A model generated the notes under the pieces. The model ran no database searches, was not told the origin of the DNA, and saw only the letters and a program-made list of their open reading frames with translations. From NCBI GenBank assembly GCA_023627715.1, contig JAMAHW010000067.1:168529-232528 (forward strand): a DNA stretch of 64,000 bases. The letters run 5' to 3'. The stretch is from Periconia sp. R9002 (Eukaryota > Ascomycota > Dothideomycetes > Pleosporales > Periconiaceae). The translations under genes and the position numbers were made by a program. How positions within the stretch are numbered: position 1 is the stretch's first letter; every line of letters begins with the position of its first letter. Below are positions 1 to 8,398 of the stretch, in pieces.

Positions 1-582
1 TTCAGAGCTTTGGCAAACATGATCAGCTGTAGCGTCCGAGAATGGCCGCAACGCTGGGTCTTGCCAGCTCCATACCAAAAAGCCTGTGCCCTCGTGAAGG
101 ATTCACATCTAGGCATTGAAGATATGCCAACCAATCAAAGTCACACATTTCGATGCAACTGGAATTCGAAATTGACAATTCTAACCAATTGTACTTCCCA
201 GAAGCGACCGAACATCTTATGATGTTGTCACTTAAACCTACATAAACGCAGTACCGCAAACCCGCGCTCCTGTAACGAAATCAGTATAGAAGATCGGACT
301 AATACGTTCACCCCAGGCCAAATGTCATCTCGAAGCTTTCCGATGTTTGAAAACTCGTGAGTTGGCAAACATCCGAGTCTCCCGCGATACCAGCCCGTGT
401 TAGTGCGTAGGATCTAGCTCGCCACTCCTCCAGGGTTCTGCCCGTGTTCCTGTCTTGCTTCTAGCTCACGCCGTTGAGTAGAATCCAGCTCCGGTTTCCC
501 ATCATTGCCCATGCCCAATTGGCCCGCACACTCGAGGGAAAGACTCTACATTTGACTTTGCTTTGCTTTCCGATACAATGGG
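1..582. other. Left edge, no gene recognised
   Basis: I see no supported gene here. The short open frames on both strands overlap each other and none has a recognisable motif or splice pattern. The stretch may be the 3' flank of a gene outside the window. Confidence 0.5.
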
Positions 583-1020
583 CTATTGTGCCCTCTTACT
601 CTTGTACTTCCGCCACCGGATAATTCTAACCACAGCGGCAATGGCCAAAATGGAACCACGAACAGGTCCTGTAATCCACAGCTTACTATCACTTCCATTC
701 TTCCTGTGACCCTGATTCGGCGTCATGATTGGGGCGTGGCCGTGGTGTTTGGGGATCATTTTCGTGTGGCGAAGGTGAATCCTTTTTGACCTGTTACGGG
801 AGTTTCCACGCCGGTTTAAGGTAATAGTTCTCATATAAGTTGACCAAGCCGCCATCAAACACTGCAGCGACACAATGGGAATACGACTTGTGCCGGTGTC
901 TTTCATATCATTTTTGGGATAGCAATAAAATGTGAAGCCGAGTCCATCGTGCACTGTCACTTTCCCCTTGTTCGTACACTTCTCAAGAAAGTTTTCTTCA
1001 TCGCAATTGATAGGTGTAAC
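583..1020 (-). pseudogene. Possible 3' exon or relic of a PAN-like, TM-anchored surface protein
   Basis: Read on the minus strand, an open frame runs from about 1020 to the stop at 583. Its first part has a Cys spacing (a CTNKG motif, then FYCYP, then SLQCL) that resembles the PAN/apple-like repeats of fungal cell-surface proteins. It ends with a Ser/Asp stretch, one hydrophobic segment (WITGPVRGSILAIAAVVRI) and a basic tail, the usual C-terminal anchor of such proteins. There is an in-frame stop just upstream of 1020 and no convincing 5' exon or signal peptide, so this is either a terminal exon whose upstream exons I cannot place, or a decayed fragment. The family assignment is an inference from spacing only. 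Confidence 0.25.
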
Positions 1021-1862
1021 CAGTCACGATGTAAACACTGGTCTGGATCTCAGGTAACGTCCTTGGCTAGGGACGTGCACACAGGTAATTATTGGTCACA
1101 CGAAGAGATATGTACACTATCATGAAACTGGCGAAATACAACGTGACGCTCTTAAAAATGCGAGCACCGGAGCTTCGTGAATGCAGGAGGTGTGATGTGC
1201 TGGGGCGCAGCTGTATTTCTTGTGCGACTTGAAAATCACAGTAGCCAACGGGTCGGCCCGCAAAAGAGCCATTTTATCCTTCGCCGTCGTTGCGGTACGT
1301 CTGCTTCGCCCTCTTACTGCGCCATGTTCAAAGCAAGGAAGCATAGGCATTCCTACGACAAGCTGATAGGTAGCACTGAGATCAGATGTATCACATTGAT
1401 AATTGGCCGATCTACAGACATGTATGAAACAACATATAAATATTCAAAGGAAGGCAGTAAATAGTTGGCGGGAAATAAAAAGGTAAGCAAGTGAGTGTTT
1501 AATGAGATAGGGAGCGATTGTTGAATGACTGACTGGAAGGAAACAAGGAAACAAGGAAGGAAAGAAACCACCCCAAGCGAATAGCCCCCTTAAGCTGATA
1601 TCCCCTACAACAGTGACTTCAGCTATAACGTACCTATATCTCGGGTACAAAGTTAGTTAAATGTAACTAGGGTGGTTACAGTAAATCATCAGTGTTTCAA
1701 TAAACCACACTACGTGGTGTCTCGATAACAAACGACTCTGCACCTAGAAATTAACTCACATGATCTGACTGCAGTGCACGTTTCTTCGACCATTGCAATG
1801 ACCTCATTCAAAACTGGGACACCGGCGTAGTGGTACGACTGTTTAGTTCCTCTGGGAAAACG
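1021..1862. other. Intergenic stretch with repeat R1 copy A
   Basis: Apart from the R1 repeat at 1631-1754 and a purine-rich ggaaacaaggaa run near 1540-1565, I see no supported gene in this stretch. Confidence 0.5.
1631..1754 (+). repeat. MITE-like repeat family R1, copy A
   Basis: This ~124-bp copy aligns nearly end to end with the intron of the GH28 gene at 27940-28065 and with 29391-29515. It shares the block gttagttaaatgtaactagg and the motif tacgtggtgtct. The ends are imperfect inverted repeats built on TCTcGGGTACAaAGT. Read on the minus strand it contains ACTAAC followed by GATATAG, the same branch site and 3' splice site used by the GH28 intron. It lies outside any gene I can support. 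Confidence 0.75.
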
Positions 1863-2162
1863 TCAGTGCTGAATTCTTCCTGTACGGCGAGACTTACGTT
1901 TCACAAACGTATATCTGACGTTATCGCGCTCCGCTGTATGGCCGGGACCGTTCAAGGCAAGGTTTTTAAGCTCTCTTTTGAGGCCGGGCATTCCCAAGTT
2001 GACTGTCTTTTCACCGACTCTTGAATATGCCCAAAGGGCCATAGTCGGAATCTGAAGGATCTTTTGTGGATCCGTGTAGACGATGGTATTTCTGTCGTTT
2101 CCCTGGTACTCAGCGGAGTCTAATATGGCAACAACATCTTGGCACTGTTCGATGTCCGACAT
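1863..2162 (-). CDS. Small hypothetical protein (99 aa)
   Basis: This open frame starts with ATG at 2162 and encodes 99 residues with a fairly even composition and a basic C-terminus. I see no signal peptide, membrane segment or family motif. Purine-rich tandem repeats lie directly upstream at 2212-2283. It could be a genuine small gene, one exon of a larger gene, or chance. I do not recognise it. Confidence 0.25.
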   Translation of the reverse strand: MSDIEQCQDVVAILDSAEYQGNDRNTIVYTDPQKILQIPTMALWAYSRVGEKTVNLGMPGLKRELKNLALNGPGHTAERDNVRYTFVKRKSRRTGRIQH

Positions 2163-2211
2163 GTTGACAGGTTGTATAGACGAAGCAGGAGAATCTTGTG
2201 CTGAAAGGGAA

Positions 2212-2283
2212 GCTGGAAAATGCGAAAGGGAGATGCTGGAAAACGCGAAAGAGAGGTGTTGGAGAATGCGAAAGAAAGAATGC
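2212..2283 (+). repeat. Imperfect ~23-bp tandem repeat, three units
   Basis: Three consecutive units follow the pattern gctggaaaatgcgaaaggga with substitutions (gctggaaaacgcgaaagaga, gttggagaatgcgaaagaaa). The repeat is purine-rich on the plus strand and lies immediately upstream of the 99-aa frame. Confidence 0.7.
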
Positions 2284-2789
2284 TAGAGTTTCTCGAACAG
2301 TCTCGCGACAACCGGCTGGATTTATAGTCACGGAGCCACCGTGTCTGTGATTACATCAAGTGCCACCATACTTTGTGACGATCAATTTACTTGTTATTAA
2401 GCGCCGAAGTATTTCTGAAGATGAGCTACGCCGCAATCCTCCTAAGGGAGCTTCAAATGCAGCCCTATCAAGCGTCGGTTTACATGATTTCACGAAACTG
2501 TATCAATGAAGGGTGTGTGTATGTGCCGCCCCCTTGTCTCAATCAGCGTTCCTCCATATACTTACGTGGGGTCTGTTATGATGGTCTCTTAGGTGACAGA
2601 ATTAGCTGGACGTAGATGAACTCGCCACTATAGTAAGACCGGAGATACCTTGCAGGGGAATAGAATAATGATTGTTTGGCTAATAAACATTTAGAGATAC
2701 TAAACCCCTTGTCGCTACAGTGCCTCATCTACCAACAGCTAGGACCAAACCAACTCAGCGCTTCCAGTTTAAAACCGAAATATGCGCAA

Positions 2790-2879
2790 TAGGGGTACCC
2801 ATAAGGGGGTAAAAACTGGGTATAGTCTCTGATTCTATTTTGGTCTCTTTGTGGCATTGATTGGTTATGGGTGCCCCTA
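2790..2879. repeat. Short inverted-repeat element (~90 bp)
   Basis: Fifteen-base arms (taggggtacccataa at 2790-2804 and ttatgggtgccccta at 2865-2879) are complementary with one mismatch and enclose about 60 bp. The size suits a small MITE or a hairpin. No second copy was noticed in the window. Confidence 0.55.
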
Positions 2880-2980
2880 CTGCACGGTGCACACAGCTTA
2901 GGGCTGTAGACTGTAAGCCCAGTTTATTTTGTCGACTTGGAGAACGGGTGAAATCCGTGCTGGGCTCGTAGTCGGATTGG

Positions 2981-3793
2981 TTAGAAGATTGGAGGGGCCA
3001 GATGCTCGTCTCCCGTGAGCCCCTTCTCCTTCAGAAGGGCGGCTCGGTCATCCAGGAATGCTTGATACGGGGCCTTCGGAACGGTCTTCTCATCGTTCTC
3101 CCATACGTTGTATTCGACTTGTTCCCAGACTTGCAGTTGCCGGGAGAGATTGGCACTGGGTTTGATTTTCTGTTTTGTCTGAACAAATGCTAGGGCATCC
3201 TCCCGCTTCACCCCGTACTTCCGCATGAGATAGGCGACGATGACGGTGGGAGAGCGTGAGATGCCCAAATCGCAGTGGATGAGAATGGCCTCGGACGGGT
3301 GGTCATTCGGCTCCACACTTGCTTCTGCGGCATGTTGGGTCGGTAAGCTGGTCGATGATTGTAGCGCCGGTGCAGCCATCTGGTCAATAAAGTCGCAGAT
3401 CTCACTCATACGGACGAGAAGGTCCTGTGTTGATGAATCTACACACTGAACCCAGAGGTGTCGAGACTCGGGAACGCCCGCCCGCCGTGTTGGCCCATTC
3501 CACCATGCCCACCGGGCATCGGTGAGTGAAACGATAGCGTTGATACGATTCTCTCGAAGCATCTCTTCGTGGTGGGAAGCTTCGACGTTTCCAAGGACGA
3601 GACCCGGGACAATCTCCCTCATCCGAGCAGCATAAGCCTTTTTCCACTTCTTGTTCCTCTCCTCTCGTCTTTCAGCCTCTGTATTAGTCTCTCCTCCTCT
3701 CTCCTTCTCTTGCTCGTCTCTTTCGCCTGTTCCTTCAGCATTTTCTCCTTTTCCTTGAGCATTTTCTCCCTCCCCAAGGCTCTTGTTCTCCAT
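2981..3793 (-). CDS. Dual-specificity protein phosphatase (DSP family)
   Basis: This 270-aa single-exon protein has the DSP core in its C-terminal two thirds. The opening IVPGLVLGNVEAS matches the usual DSP beginning, and the Cys-dependent loop ILIHCDLGISRSPTVIVAYL carries HC-x5-R with the general fold Ser after Arg. The family removes phosphate from Tyr/Ser/Thr of signalling proteins such as MAP kinases through a cysteinyl-phosphate intermediate. The first ~60 residues are highly charged (Glu/Lys/Gly/Arg) and probably disordered. I use the ATG at 3793: the frame runs open further upstream but enters the SINE-like repeat at 4031 and has no better ATG. A ~25-residue acidic insert precedes the catalytic loop. 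The substrate cannot be told from the sequence. Confidence 0.88.
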   Translation of the reverse strand: MENKSLGEGENAQGKGENAEGTGERDEQEKERGGETNTEAERREERNKKWKKAYAARMREIVPGLVLGNVEASHHEEMLRENRINAIVSLTDARWAWWNGPTRRAGVPESRHLWVQCVDSSTQDLLVRMSEICDFIDQMAAPALQSSTSLPTQHAAEASVEPNDHPSEAILIHCDLGISRSPTVIVAYLMRKYGVKREDALAFVQTKQKIKPSANLSRQLQVWEQVEYNVWENDEKTVPKAPYQAFLDDRAALLKEKGLTGDEHLAPPIF

Positions 3794-4020
3794 GCTAGCG
3801 GGAATGCTGAGTGACGTGTGGGATTGTATCTTGTCGACTTGATAACAAAGACGCTCTGGGCTGCTTCTAGTGCGTATTTTAAAGATGAAAAGGGGGGGTA
3901 AAAGACCTATCGCCGTCGCTTTAAGATGTGCGTTGTCGTGGTACGGGTAGTTGGGTAGCCACTGGCTATCTATGTACATAAAAGGAAGCGAGTGCACGTG
4001 CCAGGGCTCGCTTACGTTTT

Positions 4021-4130
4021 TGCTGCGCCCCAGCGTTACCAAGTGTTACATGTACCCCCTACTTGTGTCGATACCCAGGATAGCAATACTCTGTGAGGAT
4101 CCAATTCAATTTCAATTTCATGCTGCGCCC
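4021..4130 (+). mobile_element. SINE-like element R2, copy 1, with 10-bp target-site duplication
   Basis: The element body is 4031-4120, flanked by the exact direct repeat tgctgcgccc (4021-4030 and 4121-4130). It shares with 38675-38757 and 50228-50344 the core cgttaccaagtg .. gtgtcgatacccag .. tagcaatactctgtga. It ends in a short simple tail of caattcaatttcaatttc type. Copies differ at the 5' end and keep the 3' end, the usual pattern of target-primed retrotransposition. Confidence 0.75.
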
Positions 4131-4290
4131 TAAATTCACTGCAGGTCGCCTGATGCTGCACTATTCAATATTCTAAGCACCGCGATGTTCTTACGTTAAA
4201 GTAACGTTTAGATAGCGGGGTATTCTTTACAGCAGGCCGATGCGTTACGAAGCGCCTAGGTTGCTGCGCCGCATAGACAGATGAGTGCTT

Positions 4291-4350
4291 TTCTCCTCCC
4301 ATACCTTCTCCTCCCATACCTTCTCCTCCCATACCTTCTCCTCCCATACC
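4291..4350 (+). repeat. 15-bp tandem repeat x4
   Basis: There are four exact copies of ttctcctcccatacc, pyrimidine-rich on the coding strand, immediately 5' of the kinase-like gene (ATG at 4403). It lies in the probable promoter or 5' UTR, where such CT-rich tracts are common in fungi. Confidence 0.9.
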
Positions 4351-4402
4351 TTCTCCTCACACACTCACATACTCACATACACCATAACGCCTTCTATCCA
4401 AT

Positions 4403-5344
4403 ATGGCAGAAATTCGCAAATTCGGCGATCAACACATTCTCAAATCGCTCAAAGAAATAGACGAGAATACCTGGCTAATCGGAAATCTCGTCTTGCAACG
4501 ACTCCCTCATTCTTCGACCAAGTTCGCAACCTGGAAAGATGACGATGGCGCCAGTTTCTTGTTAACAGTGGCTCCCAAACCCTTGCCGGCAGCAACCACC
4601 GATATCAAGAGCCCGCATATCACTCTCATCCATGAAGCTGGCGATGCCTCGGCTGTTTGGAGTATTGGGAATAACGCTGTTTGTAAAGCTCGATATACTA
4701 TAGCTGGCATCACACCTGAATCAACTACTCTCCGATACGTTCAAGAGCGAAACTCCAGCTTCGGGACACCCGAAGTTCTATTCCATGCGTATGACGACGA
4801 CCGCAACTTTCTATTCCTTCGGAAAGTGCCTGGGACAACCTTGTTCAAGATGTGGCCCAGTTTGACTGATGGCGGGCGGCAAAAATACATTGACGAAATT
4901 GTTCGTATGATTAGAGAGATGGAGCAGTGGAAAGGGCCGCTTGGTGGTGTTGATGGTCAAGGAATTCTGGAAAACTGGATCTTGGGGCCCAGATCAAAGA
5001 CAGATTACACGCCGCAAAACCTACGAGCAAACTGTGAAGAAATTGGAATGGAATGCTCTGGTTGCGTCTTCATTCATGCCGACCTGGCGCCAACAAACAT
5101 TCTAGTTGACGGCAACTCTGAGTCAGGACGCCTGAATCTTGTGGACTTTGAACTGGCTGGGTTTTTCCCCAAGTCTTGGATCAGGACGAAATTCAAGTGT
5201 TCATGGGCATTTGATCTCGATGAATCAACCAACACAGATCCGAAGTTGTTTCGCACGATGATGGACCGAGCACTTGAGGGTTACGGATATGACGATTTTA
5301 CTGAGGCTTGGCGCGAGCGGCGAAAGCAGGCCAATAAGAACTGA
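4403..5344 (+). CDS. APH/choline-kinase-fold phosphotransferase-like protein
   Basis: This 313-aa single-exon protein has the C-lobe signature of the aminoglycoside phosphotransferase (APH) superfamily. FIHADLAPTNILVD is the Brenner-type catalytic loop with the catalytic Asp, and NLVDFELAGFFP supplies the metal-binding Asp. The N-lobe hinge-like FLRKVPGTTL is also typical. Fungal genomes carry many such proteins and most have no known substrate. The family transfers phosphate to small-molecule hydroxyls; antibiotic resistance is not implied. No signal peptide or membrane segment is seen. The ATG at 4403 follows a CT-rich leader. Confidence 0.82.
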   Translation: MAEIRKFGDQHILKSLKEIDENTWLIGNLVLQRLPHSSTKFATWKDDDGASFLLTVAPKPLPAATTDIKSPHITLIHEAGDASAVWSIGNNAVCKARYTIAGITPESTTLRYVQERNSSFGTPEVLFHAYDDDRNFLFLRKVPGTTLFKMWPSLTDGGRQKYIDEIVRMIREMEQWKGPLGGVDGQGILENWILGPRSKTDYTPQNLRANCEEIGMECSGCVFIHADLAPTNILVDGNSESGRLNLVDFELAGFFPKSWIRTKFKCSWAFDLDESTNTDPKLFRTMMDRALEGYGYDDFTEAWRERRKQANKN

Positions 5345-5410
5345 AGAATACGGCGGGTCACAGTATGCACAAGTGGGTATGGTTCAGAGAGCGGCTTGCG
5401 CGATTGAGTT

Positions 5411-5567
5411 ATATTTCCTAGCTAGTAACGACTGTTGGAAGTTGGCTTCCATCCCGTTGACTGTTGACACGGCGGAATAGTGTGTCAGCAGTCAATGGGA
5501 TGGAAGCCAACTTTCAACCTTCGTTACTAGCTGGGAAATATGTCACTTACTATTCCGCCTAAGTGAC
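5411..5567. repeat. Long hairpin element with 60-bp arms plus a second small hairpin
   Basis: The arms 5411-5470 and 5482-5541 are complementary with only a few mismatches around an 11-nt loop, ggcggaatagt. Directly downstream, gtcactta (5542-5549) and taagtgac form a second stem whose loop contains ctattccgcc, the exact complement of ten bases of the first loop. The element starts 66 bp after the stop codon of the kinase-like gene, so it would lie in that gene's 3' UTR. It may be a hairpin-type MITE. Confidence 0.8.
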
Positions 5568-5852
5568 CATCTTCTGCGTAGGAGTTTATATGAGAAGATT
5601 CGATTTGCCAAGATGTTGCGGCTCAAAGGACGAGGAACAGGGCTTGCTGTGGTTCATAAGCTATCAATTGATAAAGGAAAGTAGAGAGGACGAGCTGACA
5701 GGATTGAAACAGTTGCGAGAGTTATCGTTTGTTTTTGCCACAATGGCCGCAGTATTGGATATATGTCTGGTTGTTGTACCCACAGTAGTAGTTCCAAGAG
5801 TTGTCGAAGTTGATGGAGACTTCGACCGCCATGATTGTTGATTTATTGAGTT

Positions 5853-5952
5853 CTTTGCTTAAAATACAGGAGAATAGGCATGTTGTTGAATGAGTGATGT
5901 TGTGGTTGAATGGATAACAACATTACCCATTCTCCTGTATTTTGAAGCAAAG
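5853..5952. repeat. Hairpin-type inverted repeat (~100 bp)
   Basis: The left arm (5853-5887, with aaaatacaggagaata) and right arm (5916-5952, with attctcctgtatttt) are complementary over about 35 bp with small gaps, around a ~28-bp centre. The AT content and size suggest a small foldback MITE. It is unrelated in sequence to the hairpin at 5411. Confidence 0.75.
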
Positions 5953-7261
5953 GTCTGTAGAAAGACGTAGGGCAGTAGCTTTTATATACAATTTAGCAGT
6001 CGGCGAGGCCGATATTCTGAGTTTCTGCTATTGAAGTTTATAGGCTATGAAGCCTCAGTTTTTAACGCCCAATATCACGAGGATGGTCTGCGCCGCACAG
6101 CTTACTGCCTACTATCACAAAGAATGGATTGTGTCGTATGGCTTTGCGTCAATCATCGCTAAGGATGTGCTGTGCTGTCAGGCTTTGTGGCCCATCGGCA
6201 GGAGGATGGACTGTGCTGTAATTCTTTCTGTAGGGGATTGGCCAGTCTGCCCTACCTTGGTTTGAGGTTTTAAGGTTCGAGACTCGCGAACCTATCGCTA
6301 CTACGCGCATTGTTTTCATGAAGCAAGCTATGAAAAAACAAAGCCTGCAAGCTGGATGGAACGGGGACCTATTCATATTGGAACTTTCCTGCCTGACTTC
6401 TGATTTCCCACTCACACGCCATAGCATGTATCCTTTTGCCTTTTTGGTGAACTTTCCATCCCTGCCTAACCCCCAACAATGCTCTCGCCGAGCGGGTTGA
6501 GCTAGTATTTGGCTTCCGGATCAGTTCGTTCAAAGACACGGTACACAGCTTACCTTGACGAAGTACTGCAAACTAAGCATAGAATTATTTTTAGCTTAAC
6601 TCACAGGACACTGAGGATAGAAAGAAGAGGCATAGAAGGTAAGGAAGTTGAAAACATACGGCCTGCAATTAAGTAACGTTATGTGAGCCTGGGCAGTGGA
6701 AGCAGGTAAAGTGAATGAATAAGAGCGTGGAATTGAGTTGAAGGTCTCTTCAAGATATGTTAATCTCTAAAATCAGTTTTTTGTGGGTGTATATAAGTGA
6801 GTAGAGAGCCAAGAGTTATGTGATCTCCGGCTTACACGTTATAATAAAGCTGAGCATCCACCCTTCTCTCTTTAAAGCTCCTCCGGGTTTTCAACCGGTT
6901 TTTACAGCTTGTAGAATTGAGTTTTCTTGGAAGATGGGATTGGCAGTGTGAAAGTGCTCACAAATAATGTCCGAGATAAATTGATTGCATTCGACGTTAT
7001 TTATATCTAAACAGAGTTGTCAAGAAGAAGTTCAATCAAGCGAGCGCACCAGTCTTATTCTCATTCTTGTTCTGAACACCACAGAGATAGACATAGCGAT
7101 TGGTGGCTTTTTTATACCACCAGAATATAGAGTTAATCGCTTCTTGTATTTTTATATTGTTTACCTTGTCAATGCAGTAGGCATCTGCTCACACGTATTC
7201 TAGGCAGTCACGCTTGGCCTGTTGTGCACAGAACAGAATTTTGTCAAAACAAACCTTCCTA

Positions 7262-7399
7262 TTACTTTTGGAGTTTGAACGTCTCCTCTAGATCCTCCTG
7301 CCAAGTGTGCGAAAGTATAGCTTAGGAAGGGACTTCGACCTCGTCGATAATGTCAGTGAAGCTCAACTCTGCATCGTTGCTGAGTTTTAAGAGTCGCAT
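7262..7399 (-). pseudogene. Relic of a HET-domain gene (N-terminal fragment)
   Basis: On the minus strand the ATG at 7397-7399 opens a translation beginning MRLLKLSND that parallels the start of the HET gene at 10570 (MRLLRHSDT). It continues through an in-frame stop to AILSHTWQED, matching AILSHTWGAD, the first conserved HET motif. Similarity ends around 7262. With a stop inside ~45 codons and no continuation it cannot make a HET domain. It is probably the remnant of a tandem or dispersed duplication of the neighbouring HET family. Confidence 0.7.
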
Positions 7400-8398
7400 T
7401 GGCTCATACAGGTTCCAATTCTCGATAGTATCAGGCTGGATAAACGGTGGCACACGGCGATCGTTCTCCGATCGTTTGATTGGGTGTGATCATTGATAGC
7501 AGCTGTGGGGATTCGTGCAGGTGCTAGCGTTCAGAATGCACTTTGTTGTGTGGAGGAGCTCGATCATGGAGGAAGAGTGGTGTCGCGATAAGTCATTAGA
7601 CAGCTCAACCAGACTGTGTGGCTGTGTGGCTGTCCTTGGACACATCATGGCAGGGCAGCAGACCTCAGGCTCGGGGATGTGGCGAAGCAAGGCTGAACAA
7701 AGTCAAAAATGCGCATTCCTTGTTGTCCTACACATCATTTATACCTGTCATTCTCTCCATGCTCTGAAGGGCTAAGTGTTAGGGTTACCATGTAGCCTGA
7801 AATTTTGCTACGGCGAAACTCCAAGTTGCTCTAGACCAACATTGAAGTTAGCAGTGAGGTGCTGCCGCTTTAATTGGGAGAATCTCGTCACCTGAGACCT
7901 CGTCAAACTGATGAAGTCCTCCGGTGACACGAGCAGAGAGGATGGCCGACTTGTTATAACCACTGCAGGAGCCTATCAGATCAAGCTACTATGGAGAAGC
8001 ACTTTTTCGTACCACATAGGATCGCGTGATAATTGATGGCTTGATACACCTGGGGCAGGACTGTGTTGTATCTTTGGTGTGAAACCGTAACCAGTGCGGG
8101 TCGGGCATCCTCCTCCCTACTAGATTTATTCAAGGTGTTCCAAGCAGGCAACAGCGACATATTGCTGTGCTAACGTTAGGCAACATACAGACACGTCATC
8201 TCTAACGAGACTAACGTGGCGAATCTTAACTGTATCAATTCTTCTATTCAGAATATCCTTGAACCTGCGATGTGGCCAATCACGAGGATAACTTATATAT
8301 CTGTGAATAGGAGAGGATGAATAAATGCAGTAAAGCATCAATTGACGTTAGACCGACATGGAAGTTTCGAGGCATAAGGATGTATATGAGTATGAAGA
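7400..8398. other. Intergenic, no gene recognised
   Basis: Short open frames exist on both strands but none has motifs or splice signals that I can support. The stretch separates the HET relic from the 3' end of the HET-ankyrin gene. Confidence 0.5.

Larger units (their letters stand above)
2163..2980. other. Intergenic, repeats only
   Basis: This stretch holds the 23-bp tandem repeat and the inverted repeat at 2790-2879. I see no other supported feature. Confidence 0.5.
5345..7261. other. Gene-poor interval with two hairpin elements
   Basis: This 1.9-kb interval contains the large hairpins at 5411-5567 and 5853-5952. Between them an open frame (5563-5841) is bounded by the two hairpins and has no motif. 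Beyond 5960 I see only short, unsupported frames. Confidence 0.5.
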
